A stretch of DNA of 64,000 bases from assembly GCF_007997015.1 (NCBI RefSeq), contig NZ_VOSM01000002.1, forward strand, positions 186,001-250,000, in the 5' to 3' direction. The translations under genes and the position numbers were made by a program. The notes beneath the pieces are model-generated. The model ran no database searches. It saw only the letters and a list, made by a program, of their open reading frames with translations, and had not been told where the DNA came from. Shown one piece after another: positions 17,518-26,130 of the stretch (position 1 is its first letter; each line of letters begins with the position of its first letter). This DNA is from Lujinxingia vulgaris (lineage in GTDB: Bacteria > Myxococcota_A > Bradymonadia > Bradymonadales > Bradymonadaceae).

Positions 17518-20500
17518 ATGAGATTAGCAACGACCTGGCAAGCAATGGCCGGGGCCGTAGTGGCAGTGGCGCTGAGCAGCGCGGTTGGGTGCGTCGAGCA
17601 AGTCGGCGACATCAACCGGGTTCAGCCCAATGTCGTGGAGAAGGCTCTCTTTGAAAACGATGACGAGTGGTACATGCGTCAGGTGGTGACCGACACCGAC
17701 ATGCAGGGCTCGGTCATCTTCGCGGCGCAGGAAGGCTCGCTCAAGCGTATTCGCTGGACGGTCACCGAGAACTTCCTCTACGCCCACTCCACCGTGGAGT
17801 TGGCCGACGGCCTGATGGAAGGCTTTGACGAAGAAGAGTCGCGCCGCCTGGGCGTCGTGGCTGCGTACCCCATTATGGGGCACTTCGACATTCAGCGCGC
17901 CTACAACCCCTCGACCGGTGAGCCCAGCAACCAGATCGTCGAGAACATGAGCGACCGCCCCTGGTACGAGCGCGATTACATGCGCGTGGCCTGGGATCGC
18001 AACATGATCGACGGTTTCTGGAACTTCCAGAGCCAGCTTGGGCGCTTCGCGCCGGCCGGCCGCACCGTCCCTCAGGATGACGGCCGGGTCGATAAGGATC
18101 GCGCTCGCATCTCGGAAGACTACATCGACACCGTCGCTGAGTACTCCTACGAGCCCGACATCTACGCCTGCTACGGCGCTTACGGCTACGACACCATCTT
18201 CAGCTGTGAAGGTGGTCGTGTGCGCGTGCGCTCCTCCTTCTTGAAGGTCCCCGAAGAGGAGACCTTCATCCCGATGCAGTACACCGATAACATGCAGGTA
18301 ACCCGCGACGGATCCGAATACGGCGATCCGATGCTGGTGGCCTCCATTGTTGACCAGGACCTCGGCTACGAGGTTGAGGTCGAGTGTAATGATCAGGTCC
18401 GCGGCTGGATGCTTCAGCAGTACGGCTATGAGTGGGAGCAGCTCTGCGCCCCGGCGACCTTCGATTACCACCAGCGCTTTGGTTACTTCCGCACCGAGCG
18501 GGTGGCCTGGGACCGTTTCGTGGGCACCGCCGACGACACCCGTCGCTACTACGCCAACCGCTGGAACATCTGGCAGACGATGCTCGACGAGAACGGCAAC
18601 GAGTTGCCCTACTCCGAGCGTATCCCTCAGCCGATCACCTACCACCTCAACGCGGAATACCCCGAGTTCATGTTCGAAGCGGCGCAGGTTACCGCGGAAG
18701 AGTGGAACAAGGCCTTCCGTAACGCGGTCAAGCTCGCTCAAGACATTGATGACGAGGAGCTCGACACCGTCCTGATGGACAACTACGGCCACACCAAAAT
18801 GTACCGTATCGTCGAGAACAGCTGCCACCCCGGCCCGCTGGTTCAGTGGCGTAACACCCACGGCGTGGGCCAGGCGGCTGACCGCACCAGCCCCTCCGAG
18901 ATCTTCCGTGAGTTCGTCGGTAACCCCTCCAGCGATGAGGCTCTGGAAGCCGCGCTCTGGGGCCTGACTAACGAGAGCCGCGTGCAGCTCTGCGCCGAGC
19001 TCGAGTACGCCACCGAGACCCGCGACATCGAAGAAGAGCGCTTCACCTATGAGCGCATCGGTGACCTTCGCTACAGCTTCTTCAACTGGGTTGAGACCGA
19101 TGTGCCCTGGGCCGGTTACGGTCCCTCGGCTGCTGACCCGCTTACCGGTCAGATCATCAGCGGTAACGCCAACTTCGCCGGTGGTTACATCCGTAAGTCG
19201 GCCACCTACGCCGCCGACTTGATGCAGTACTTCAACGGTGAGCTCTCCGACACCGACATCATGTACGGCACCCAGATCCGCCGCGATCTCTTCCACGACA
19301 GTGATACGGCCAGCCGCCGCTTCAACCTGACGCCGGAAGCCAAAGAAGAGATGGCGCGCCGCTCCGGTGTGAACCCCGCGGAGACCAGCAAGGTCGGCCT
19401 GCACGAGCGCCCCGAAGTCAACGAACTCCACGACTTCATCCTGGCGCACGGCAAAGATCGCATTCAGCGTGAAGCCGACATCGTCTCGATGGCCAGCGAG
19501 AAGCTCGACGCGCAGGACGAGCGCATGGTGGAGTTTTTGCAGAACCCCACCGTCAAGAACTTCCTGATGCGTGACGTGGAGACGGCCATGGCCATTGAGG
19601 CCACCGCGCGTGAGCGTTTTGGCCCCTCCTTCAACGACGAGCAGCTTCACCAGGCTTACCTCGACGTGCACACCCCGCGTCACACCTTTGCGCGTGTTGA
19701 GCAGCGTGACCGCATGCTCGCTGAGCGCAGCATCATGACCTACGACTCGCTGACCCGCTCCGCGGAGATGCTGGTCACCTACCGTGGTGCCGCGGACTAC
19801 TTCAAAGGCAAGAGCCGCGCCGACATCATCGAGTACTTCATGAACAAGATGTTCATCGGTACTCAGCTCCACGAGATCGGCCACACCGTGGGTCTTCGCC
19901 ACAACTTCTCGGCGAGCACCGATGCGCTCAACTTCCACGACGAGTACTGGCACATCGAGCAGGCCGTGGTCGACGGCACCATCACCCGTGAGCAGGCCTA
20001 CAGCCTCCAGGGTGAACTCGCTGAGCAGATCATCGGCAAAGAGGTCGACTACGCCAGCCAGGCCGAGTACCAGCTTGCCAGCGTCATGGACTACACCGGT
20101 GACCTCACCGGCCGCTTCCAGGGCCTTGGTAAGTACGACTACGCCGCGATCGCCTTCGCTTACGCCGAAGTGGTCGAGACCTGGGACGATTCGGTGCAGC
20201 TGCCCAACCAGCTTGAGCAGGACTCCTGGCTGAGCGACTACAAGCAGATGCCCCGCATCCTCGCCGGCGCGCCGGCCACCGGTAACATCGATCCGCAGGT
20301 GTACGCGCAGGGGATCGACATCCTGATCAACGGCCGTAGCTACATGAGCATCAACGAGGCCAAGGAGCGTCGTCGTCAGGGCATTCAGGCCAACACCCGT
20401 AACTGGGCGAACTTCGACCTGAACCAGGGCAACCAGCCTAACCTCGACCGCACCGTTGCGTACGAGTTCTGCTCCGATGAGTTCCGTGGCGGTATTCTCA

Positions 20501-21705
20501 ACTGCTCGATCTGGGACTTCGGTGCCAACCAGCGTGAGATCGTCAACCACAGCTTCGACACCTACCGTGCGCTGCAGACCTTCTGGCGTTACCGTCGTCA
20601 CCACATCAGCCGTGGCTACGAGAACTACAGCAACTACATCAACCGCGTGTACTCCACCTTCCAGATGGCGCAGGAGCCCTTCCGTTACTACGGCCTCTAC
20701 CGCTTCTATAACCTGGGTGATTACACCGATGACCTGCTGACCGCTTCCATCGACACCTTCAACTTCTACAACGAAGTGATGGCGATGGCTGAGCCGGGCC
20801 GCTTCTGCAAGTACGAGCCGGCCAACTCTCGCCTGGATGAAGGTTGGTACTTCGACCTGAACAACACCTACCTGCCGGCCGAGTACCACGCCGACTACGG
20901 TGAGTGTGATGACTACATCGACATCCCCAAGGGTATCGGTAACCACTACAACTTCGGGTTCACCGATGAGTACGATTACCGCATCGACCGTGTCGGTACC
21001 TACATCGACAAGATGGTCGCCTCGCAGTCGATCTTCGACATCAACGCGAACTTCGCGCAGAGCACCTTCTTCACCGACTTCCGCGCCACGAACCTCTCGT
21101 TCTGGACGGTCTTCAAGGGTGAGATGCTCAGCATGCTCGAAGGTGTGCTCCTGGGTGACTACACGGAGTACGGCGGTGTCATTGACAACGGTCAGTACGA
21201 CGACCCGCGTCCGATCTCGGCGTCGAGTTTCGGCCTTGGCCTGAGCAACCCGCAGGAAGGGATGCCGCGCATCTTCACCCCGCAGTCGATCAACCACGAG
21301 TTCAACATGATGGTCGGTGGCCTCATCTACAACTCGACCTGGGAAGACCGCTACGTGGACTTCACGCACTACCTGAAGATTGGCGTGACCAACGGTCAGA
21401 GCCAGCCCTTCGGGCCGAGCGTCCAGGTCAAGGAGTTCATCCACCCGATGACCGGTCAGATCTACCAGTCGGCTGATGTCGAAGGTCGCTCGATTTCGGG
21501 TCGCATGATTGACCGCGCCAACGAGCTTCTGGCGGAGTACCACTACGGTCAGCAGCTTATGGAAGACGCCACCCCGGGTACCCCGGCCTATGAAGATGCT
21601 CGTGAGTACGCGGAAGTTCGCGAAGAGCAGCTGAATAACGTCGTGGCCAAGATGGACATGAGCCGCTTCGTGTTTGACGCCCTGGGTGCCAGCATCCAGC
21701 GCTGA
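17518..21705 (+). CDS. Zinc-dependent metalloprotease lipoprotein (metzincin motif)
   Basis: This very large product (1395 residues) has a signal ending SSAVGC-VEQ (lipobox). Around residues 785-797 it carries HEIGHTVGLRH, the HExxHxxGxxH zinc site of metzincins, preceded by MFIGTQL. A later SVMDYTG about 70 residues downstream supplies the Met-turn. The rest is rich in Tyr, Asp and Asn and resembles large 'zinc-dependent metalloprotease' proteins of Bacteroidetes and deltaproteobacteria (DUF5117/DUF4953 type). It is predicted to be a lipid-anchored envelope protease. The codons are far more biased than its neighbours' (GGT, CGT, TAC, AAC, GAC), which implies very high expression. It is monocistronic, with its own promoter, leader and terminator. 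Substrate unknown. Confidence 0.85.
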   Translation: MRLATTWQAMAGAVVAVALSSAVGCVEQVGDINRVQPNVVEKALFENDDEWYMRQVVTDTDMQGSVIFAAQEGSLKRIRWTVTENFLYAHSTVELADGLMEGFDEEESRRLGVVAAYPIMGHFDIQRAYNPSTGEPSNQIVENMSDRPWYERDYMRVAWDRNMIDGFWNFQSQLGRFAPAGRTVPQDDGRVDKDRARISEDYIDTVAEYSYEPDIYACYGAYGYDTIFSCEGGRVRVRSSFLKVPEEETFIPMQYTDNMQVTRDGSEYGDPMLVASIVDQDLGYEVEVECNDQVRGWMLQQYGYEWEQLCAPATFDYHQRFGYFRTERVAWDRFVGTADDTRRYYANRWNIWQTMLDENGNELPYSERIPQPITYHLNAEYPEFMFEAAQVTAEEWNKAFRNAVKLAQDIDDEELDTVLMDNYGHTKMYRIVENSCHPGPLVQWRNTHGVGQAADRTSPSEIFREFVGNPSSDEALEAALWGLTNESRVQLCAELEYATETRDIEEERFTYERIGDLRYSFFNWVETDVPWAGYGPSAADPLTGQIISGNANFAGGYIRKSATYAADLMQYFNGELSDTDIMYGTQIRRDLFHDSDTASRRFNLTPEAKEEMARRSGVNPAETSKVGLHERPEVNELHDFILAHGKDRIQREADIVSMASEKLDAQDERMVEFLQNPTVKNFLMRDVETAMAIEATARERFGPSFNDEQLHQAYLDVHTPRHTFARVEQRDRMLAERSIMTYDSLTRSAEMLVTYRGAADYFKGKSRADIIEYFMNKMFIGTQLHEIGHTVGLRHNFSASTDALNFHDEYWHIEQAVVDGTITREQAYSLQGELAEQIIGKEVDYASQAEYQLASVMDYTGDLTGRFQGLGKYDYAAIAFAYAEVVETWDDSVQLPNQLEQDSWLSDYKQMPRILAGAPATGNIDPQVYAQGIDILINGRSYMSINEAKERRRQGIQANTRNWANFDLNQGNQPNLDRTVAYEFCSDEFRGGILNCSIWDFGANQREIVNHSFDTYRALQTFWRYRRHHISRGYENYSNYINRVYSTFQMAQEPFRYYGLYRFYNLGDYTDDLLTASIDTFNFYNEVMAMAEPGRFCKYEPANSRLDEGWYFDLNNTYLPAEYHADYGECDDYIDIPKGIGNHYNFGFTDEYDYRIDRVGTYIDKMVASQSIFDINANFAQSTFFTDFRATNLSFWTVFKGEMLSMLEGVLLGDYTEYGGVIDNGQYDDPRPISASSFGLGLSNPQEGMPRIFTPQSINHEFNMMVGGLIYNSTWEDRYVDFTHYLKIGVTNGQSQPFGPSVQVKEFIHPMTGQIYQSADVEGRSISGRMIDRANELLAEYHYGQQLMEDATPGTPAYEDAREYAEVREEQLNNVVAKMDMSRFVFDALGASIQR

Positions 21706-21774
21706 TCGACTCATCATCGCACCGGCCTCTGCGACCTTCGGGTCGCGGGGTTGGTGAGGATGGTCGCGAACATC

Positions 21775-21813
21775 AAAAAGCCCCGACTGAGCCAGGCTCA
21801 GTCGGGGCTTTTT
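21775..21813 (+). terminator. Strong terminator of the metalloprotease gene
   Basis: A 19-base inverted repeat (21775-21793 with 21795-21813) ends in five T residues on the plus strand and five A residues on the left, so it can also stop transcription from the minus strand. It separates the convergent metalloprotease and SRPBCC genes. Confidence 0.9.
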
Positions 21814-21841
21814 GCGTCCGTCGCGGAGGCGCGGGGCGGAC

Positions 21842-22363
21842 TCAGGCTTTTTCGCCAAAGTGTTCGCGGAGCACGGCGGCCTGAGCTTCAAAGATGTTGG
21901 TGATTTCCGTGCGCAGCGCCTTACCGATGAAGAGCGAGAGGCCGGGGACGGACACATTGAACTCCAGGTTCTGCATCACCACGCTCGCGTTGCCCGCGGC
22001 ATCGGCTTCGACGCGAAGCGTCCCCTCATTGGAGTAGTAGCTGCGCCAGTTCTCGGGCATCTCCGGCACGATCTCGTAGCGCAGCTCGCGGGTCGTGGGG
22101 TTGAGGCGGCTGCGCTCCTCCCAGTACACAAACTCAGGCGCCTTATCTTCAAAGCGTTTGAGAAAGCGAGGGAGCTCAGCGCGTGCGGTGTAGCGGGCAA
22201 CACGTGAGAGTGTGCCATCGTCCGCGACCTCTTCGCTCAGGGGCTCAATGGCCTCCACCAGTCGTAAGTGCGGCACGAGCGCCCGGTGGTATTCCGGGCT
22301 CTGAATAAAAGCGAAGATCGCATCGGGATCGGCCGCGATCGTGGCGCGGTGCTCAACATTCAT
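21842..22363 (-). CDS. SRPBCC-superfamily protein
   Basis: This 173-residue cytosolic protein begins at ATG 22363, with GGAG six bases upstream. The N-terminus (MNVEHRATIAADPDAIFAFI) is the first strand and helix of a START/polyketide-cyclase-like (SRPBCC) fold. The middle reads EFVYWEERSRLNPTTRELRYEI and the last helix LSLFIGKALRTEITNIFEAQA, matching DUF2505-like members. Such proteins form a hydrophobic pocket; ligand and role are unknown here. It lies 94 bases after the pilI-like permease gene on the same strand and may be the last gene of the pil transcript, but need not relate to pili. Confidence 0.7.
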   Translation of the reverse strand: MNVEHRATIAADPDAIFAFIQSPEYHRALVPHLRLVEAIEPLSEEVADDGTLSRVARYTARAELPRFLKRFEDKAPEFVYWEERSRLNPTTRELRYEIVPEMPENWRSYYSNEGTLRVEADAAGNASVVMQNLEFNVSVPGLSLFIGKALRTEITNIFEAQAAVLREHFGEKA

Positions 22364-22457
22364 GGGTGTCTCCATCGTCAAAGGGCAAAAGAACGGCCCG
22401 ACGATAAACACCCCACCCCGATTCGCAAGGCTTGCGAGAGCGTCCGACGCATTGCGC

Positions 22458-23243
22458 TCAGGCGAAGTCGCGGCGCGAGAAGATCAGGTAGCCAAAGCCC
22501 AGCAAGAGCCCGGCGGTCACGCCCGTGTAGAGCAGGGCGTGCACCATATACCCCCAGCCCACCTCGATGCCGGTGGCGAGCTCATAGGAGAGGTTGAGCT
22601 TCTCCAGATCCGGCACCACGTAAAGCGTCGCGTCGAGGATCAGATGAACCGGGTTGCCTTCGCTGGAGAACTGGCGAGAAGCGTCAGCGAGCTGCGGGGT
22701 GAGGCTCCCCACCACAAAGAGCCCGAAGGTAAAGAGCGCGCTCAAAAGGGGGCCGGAGAAGGCGCTGAAGAAAAACGCCAGCGCCAGCACCAGCACAAGC
22801 TGCATCAAGGAGCCCAGGTAGGTTGCCAGGTGCAACAGGCCCACCTCATAGCCCAGCGCTAGCGCGGTCAGCGCCTTGGCGCCGAACATCAGCGCCCAGC
22901 ACACCGCCAGGATGCCCACGCTGGCTAAGTACTTCCCGACCAGAAAGGACGCGCGCGTGACGGGCTTGGAGAGCACCGTGAAGATCGTCTTCGAGTCGAT
23001 CTCCCGATGCAGGGCGTTGACCCCCTGGTAAATCGCCAGCGCCACCAGGAATAGATGACCGATGGCAAAGACCAGGTTGTTAAAGAGGCGCTCTTCCTGA
23101 TGCAGGCTCAGCGCGCCGAAGGCGCTGGCGGCGCCCAATGCGGCGAGCGCGGCGACGAGCACCGCGTAGAGGACTTTGTTGCGCAGCCCCTCCAGGAGGG
23201 TGTTGCGGGCGAAGGCGTCGATCTGGCGCAGAGTGCGGATCAT
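22458..23243 (-). CDS. ABC-2 type permease, PilI-like by position
   Basis: This 261-residue protein has six hydrophobic segments: near residues 22-45, 58-80, 110-135, 140-165, 175-195 and 235-255. It begins MIRTLRQIDAFARNTLLEGLRNK, typical of ABC-2 permeases (DUF3526/ABC2_membrane_2 type). Its first four bases overlap the upstream ATPase gene, which marks a translationally coupled transporter pair. In Myxococcus xanthus the genes after pilA are pilG, pilH (ATPase) and pilI (permease), required for pilus formation. The order here is the same, so PilI is the most likely identity; the protein sequence alone shows only an ABC-2 permease. Confidence 0.82.
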   Translation of the reverse strand: MIRTLRQIDAFARNTLLEGLRNKVLYAVLVAALAALGAASAFGALSLHQEERLFNNLVFAIGHLFLVALAIYQGVNALHREIDSKTIFTVLSKPVTRASFLVGKYLASVGILAVCWALMFGAKALTALALGYEVGLLHLATYLGSLMQLVLVLALAFFFSAFSGPLLSALFTFGLFVVGSLTPQLADASRQFSSEGNPVHLILDATLYVVPDLEKLNLSYELATGIEVGWGYMVHALLYTGVTAGLLLGFGYLIFSRRDFA

Positions 23244-24187
23244 GGGCGAGCCTCCGAGGCGTCGGTGGTGTCGCGGATGAAGACGTCTTCGAGGCGTTGT
23301 TTCTGCGGCTGCAGGCTCTCCACCCGCGCGCCGGCTGAGGCGATGAGCGCGAGCGTCTCTTCCAGGTCGATGTCGCCCCGGAGGTCGACGCGGCTGACCT
23401 CGCCGATGTCGAAGTGGTGCAACACGCGGTCGCCCAGCTCGGCGGTGAGCTCGGGGCTCCAGCGGCGCGCAAAGAGTTCATAGCGCAGCACATCCGGGTT
23501 GAGCAGCTCGTGGATATACCCGGTCTCCCGAACCTCGCCACGATGCACCAGCGTGACGCGGTCGCAGATGTCTTCCACGTCCGGGAGGATGTGGCTGCAG
23601 AAGAGGATCGTCTTGCCCTGGCGCCGCAGGTCGACGACCAGGTCGCGGATCTCGCGGCGGCCGATGGGGTCGAGGCCGGACTGCGGCTCGTCGAGCACCA
23701 CAAACTCCGGATCGCCCAGAAGCGCCTGCGCGATGCCGGCGCGCTGTTTCATGCCTTTGGAGAATTTGGAGATGGGACGGTCCAGCGCGTGCCCGAGCCC
23801 CACCTGCTCCAGCAACTTCGCTGCGCGGGCATCAGACTCCTTGCGACTAAGCCCCAGTAGGCCCCCGTAGAAGCGCATGAGCTCGCCGGCCTTCAGATGA
23901 GGGTAGAGGTTAGGATTCTCGGGGAGAAAGCCCATGCGTGCGCGTGCGGCGACCTGGGTGGCCGGCATCCCGAAGATGCGCACCTGCCCGCGGTCGGGGC
24001 GCACAAGCCCCGTAATCATCTTAATCGTTGTGGATTTTCCCGCGCCGTTGGGCCCCACAAGCCCGTAGATCTCGCCGCGCCGGATCTGAAAACTCACGGC
24101 TTTGACGGCGTCGACGCGTTTGCGAAAGAAGCCCACGCGGTAGGTTTTTGCGACGTCCTGGACGTCGAGGACGATCTCATCGCTCAT
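23240..24187 (-). CDS. ABC transporter ATPase, PilH-like by position
   Basis: This 315-residue ATPase starts at ATG 24187. It has Walker A GPNGAGKST (about 46-54), a Q-loop in GFLPENPNLYPHLKAGE, signature FSKGMKQRAGIAQAL, Walker B FVVLDEPQSGLDPIGR and the switch histidine in ILFCSHILPDVE. The C-terminal 80 residues are the regulatory extension seen in drug-export type ATPases. It overlaps the permease start by four bases and follows the pilG-position gene by 19 bases. The Myxococcus pilGHI precedent suggests it powers a transporter needed for type IV pilus assembly; alternatively it is a generic ABC-2 exporter. Confidence 0.87.
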   Translation of the reverse strand: MSDEIVLDVQDVAKTYRVGFFRKRVDAVKAVSFQIRRGEIYGLVGPNGAGKSTTIKMITGLVRPDRGQVRIFGMPATQVAARARMGFLPENPNLYPHLKAGELMRFYGGLLGLSRKESDARAAKLLEQVGLGHALDRPISKFSKGMKQRAGIAQALLGDPEFVVLDEPQSGLDPIGRREIRDLVVDLRRQGKTILFCSHILPDVEDICDRVTLVHRGEVRETGYIHELLNPDVLRYELFARRWSPELTAELGDRVLHHFDIGEVSRVDLRGDIDLEETLALIASAGARVESLQPQKQRLEDVFIRDTTDASEARP

Positions 24188-24206
24188 AGGTACGGCTCGT
24201 CGATTT

Positions 24207-25115
24207 TTAGAAATCGCCAGCGGCTTCGAGGGTGCCGGGCGCGCGGTAGAGCCCGGGCTCGGCCAGTGTAAAGACATCGGGGGGCAGGTAGGCGCGGCGC
24301 CGATGCTCCCGCTCAAACTCCTGGCGGTACTCTTCGATGCGCGATACCAGCTCGGCCCCAGCTCCAAGGTCATAAAGCTGGCGCAGAAGGAGTTGCTGGC
24401 GGTCGGGCTCGGTGGCCGCAAAGTAGCTTTTCATCAAATACGCGATCTCGGCCGGGGAGGCTTCGAGTTGCGCCTCATCGGGGTCCTCGCCCTCAACGGC
24501 TGCGCGCGCTTTGGCCAGGCGACGCTGGAAGCTCGTCGCCAGCATCATCATATCGTCGGGGGCGCCTTCCATCTCACTGCCGAGTCTGGCGTAGGTGTAG
24601 GCCTCTTCCATATCGGCCAGATGTTCTTCGGGGGTGCGGGTGTAGCGCTGGCCAATGTGGTTGGTGACGATGGCCTGCGCGAACTTCCACTCGTCGGGGA
24701 AGGTCTGTAGGCCGCGCTCAAGAATTCGATTGGCGGCGGCGACATCATCGTAGGTGAGGCGAGTAGTGGATTGGGTGCGGGTGGCGTGATGCCACATGTA
24801 TACCGGTTTAAAATGGGGATCGAGATCGATGATCGTGTCTGCGTAGTCGGTCGCATCCGCAGCGCTCTGGCGCATCGTGAATCGGTCGGCGCCGTAGAGC
24901 AGAGCGTTGACCCAGACCACATCGGCAGCGGCTGCGCGATGGTTGAGCGCGGCGATGGCGATGGTCTCGGCCGAGGGCAGCACATAGCGCGAGGGCTGGC
25001 TTGTGCGGCGCGCGTTGCTCTCCAGATTCAGGCTCAGCCCGAGGTGGAGGTTGGCAAGCAGTCCGAGCACAAGCGCGCTGAAGATCAGGCTGTTGCGAAT
25101 GGGGCGAGTCAGCAT
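24207..25115 (-). CDS. Membrane-anchored helical protein in the pilG position
   Basis: This protein of about 302 residues has one N-terminal membrane segment (SLIFSALVLGLLANLHLGLSL) and a soluble helical part. The motif AIAALNHRAAAADVVWVNALLYGAD is followed by TPR-like helices (about residues 60-220). The start at ATG 25115 is preferred; an upstream GTG at 25154 would begin within the pilA terminator. It lies 19 bases before the ABC ATPase gene. By order it occupies the place of Myxococcus PilG, a protein of unknown biochemical role that works with PilH and PilI. I cannot confirm homology without a search, so the PilG idea is inference from synteny. Confidence 0.72.
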   Translation of the reverse strand: MLTRPIRNSLIFSALVLGLLANLHLGLSLNLESNARRTSQPSRYVLPSAETIAIAALNHRAAAADVVWVNALLYGADRFTMRQSAADATDYADTIIDLDPHFKPVYMWHHATRTQSTTRLTYDDVAAANRILERGLQTFPDEWKFAQAIVTNHIGQRYTRTPEEHLADMEEAYTYARLGSEMEGAPDDMMMLATSFQRRLAKARAAVEGEDPDEAQLEASPAEIAYLMKSYFAATEPDRQQLLLRQLYDLGAGAELVSRIEEYRQEFEREHRRRAYLPPDVFTLAEPGLYRAPGTLEAAGDF

Positions 25116-25152
25116 CGTAAGGCGAAGATTAGGGAGTGGGGGCAAAAACGAC

Positions 25153-25189
25153 ACGAGCCACGGCCCCGGTCAAGGGGGCCGTGGCTCGT
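25153..25189 (-). terminator. Terminator after pilA
   Basis: A 15-bp perfect inverted repeat (25153-25167/25175-25189) is followed on the minus strand by GTCGTTTTT. It lies 28 bases after the pilA stop and upstream of the pilG-position gene, so pilA transcripts are probably mostly terminated here. Confidence 0.8.
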
Positions 25190-25217
25190 TAGCCTACATC
25201 AGGTCAAACGAGTTGTC

Positions 25218-25883
25218 TTAAAGGAACTCGTTGAGGGTGTAGGGGGGGAAGCAGGTCGCGCCGAGGTTGGTGCCGTCTTCGATGTCGGCTTCGCAGTCGA
25301 GGATGACGGCGTGCGAGTCGAGGATGGCTTCGGTGCACGTGGTGGTGGCGGCGGCGGTACCGGTGAAGTCATGGCATCCGGCAACCTGGAAGGTGGCGTC
25401 GCCGCCGGTGCCGTCGCTCTGAATGTGGTAGCCGAAGTAGGTCGGCTCTTCGAGCACCAGGTTCAGCTTGTGAAGCGCAGCAATAGCTGTAGCGTTGCCG
25501 GTATAATCGGTGTCCGGAGTGCCTTTGGCGCCGCCGACCGGGAAGTCGTCGTGGGTCGTGAACGCAACGCCGTCACCGCCGGGGAAGACCTTGTCGGCGA
25601 GCTCAACCGGCATACCGGCTCGAGTGGCGCGATCGGCGGGAACAGCTGCGTGCCAGGGCTGATCACCGTTAGCCGGCGAGTAGGTCTGGTCGCCTTCGAA
25701 GTAGCCTTTGGCCGCGCCGGAGACGTTGGAGAGGATGTTGGAAGCCTCAGCCGTCTTGGAGCGGTTGATGTACTTGATGAAGGCCGGGATGGCGAGGGCG
25801 GCGAGGATGCCGATAATCGCGACGACGATCATCAGCTCGACGAGGGTGAAGCCTTTCTTGTTGGTGCGGAGTTTCATCAACAT
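25218..25883 (-). CDS. pilA: Type IV major pilin PilA
   Basis: This 221-residue prepilin starts at ATG 25883, with AGGAG six bases upstream. The short leader ends KKG, and the mature protein would begin FTLVELMIVVAI with Glu at +5, the classic type III signal cleaved by PilD. The hydrophobic helix continues to AIPAFIKYINRSKT. The globular domain contains four cysteines, in ...GCHDF, TCTEA, LDCEAD and ATCFPP, which could form two disulphides. It is the structural subunit of the pilus, assembled by PilB/PilC and retracted by PilT. A sigma-54 promoter directly upstream and a terminator downstream make it a separately controlled gene. Confidence 0.93.
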   Translation of the reverse strand: MLMKLRTNKKGFTLVELMIVVAIIGILAALAIPAFIKYINRSKTAEASNILSNVSGAAKGYFEGDQTYSPANGDQPWHAAVPADRATRAGMPVELADKVFPGGDGVAFTTHDDFPVGGAKGTPDTDYTGNATAIAALHKLNLVLEEPTYFGYHIQSDGTGGDATFQVAGCHDFTGTAAATTTCTEAILDSHAVILDCEADIEDGTNLGATCFPPYTLNEFL

Positions 25884-25939
25884 GGTCGCTCCTTTCAGCG
25901 TGGGGTTGAGGGTCGTGCTGGAACACGGCACGACAGTAG

Positions 25940-25955
25940 AGCAAGGACCTTGCCA
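25940..25955 (-). promoter_or_regulatory. Sigma-54 promoter of pilA
   Basis: Read on the minus strand the site is TGGCAAGGTCCTTGCT. It has GG at -24 and GC at -12 with exactly ten bases between, and matches the TGGCAC-N5-TTGCW consensus at nearly all key positions. A run of A/T (TTTTTTTGAATTTTT) lies upstream, suitable for IHF or alpha contact. It ends about 57 bases before the pilA ATG. PilR, a sigma-54 activator, is encoded about 0.8 kb upstream. Confidence 0.88.
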
Positions 25956-26070
25956 CGGGTTCACAAAAATTCAAAAAAAGTTCAGAAATCACGGATTCGC
26001 CCGGATTGGCGCGATATTTTGCGTTTCGTAACGTCGGGCTCGGTGGTCATGCGCGGGGCGAAGATGGGGG

Positions 26071-26116
26071 CCGCTGACGCTCAGCGGCAGGGCGGGTGAC
26101 AATTTTTGTCACCCGC
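26071..26116 (-). other. Tandem hairpins between the two pilin genes
   Basis: Two perfect inverted repeats lie back to back: CCGCTGA/TCAGCGG (26071-26087) and an 11-bp GCGGGTGACAA/TTGTCACCCGC with a three-base loop (26092-26116). They follow the extra pilin gene stop (26131). No T run follows, so they may be weak terminators or stabilise the upstream mRNA. Confidence 0.55.
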
Positions 26117-26130
26117 GCCTCGTAGCGTCA

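Noticed and set aside
17524..21957. 1477-codon open frame on the minus strand
   Set aside because: It mirrors the metalloprotease gene, lacks a start with a ribosome-binding site, and is rich in Val, Asp, Leu and His as expected for the complement of biased codons.
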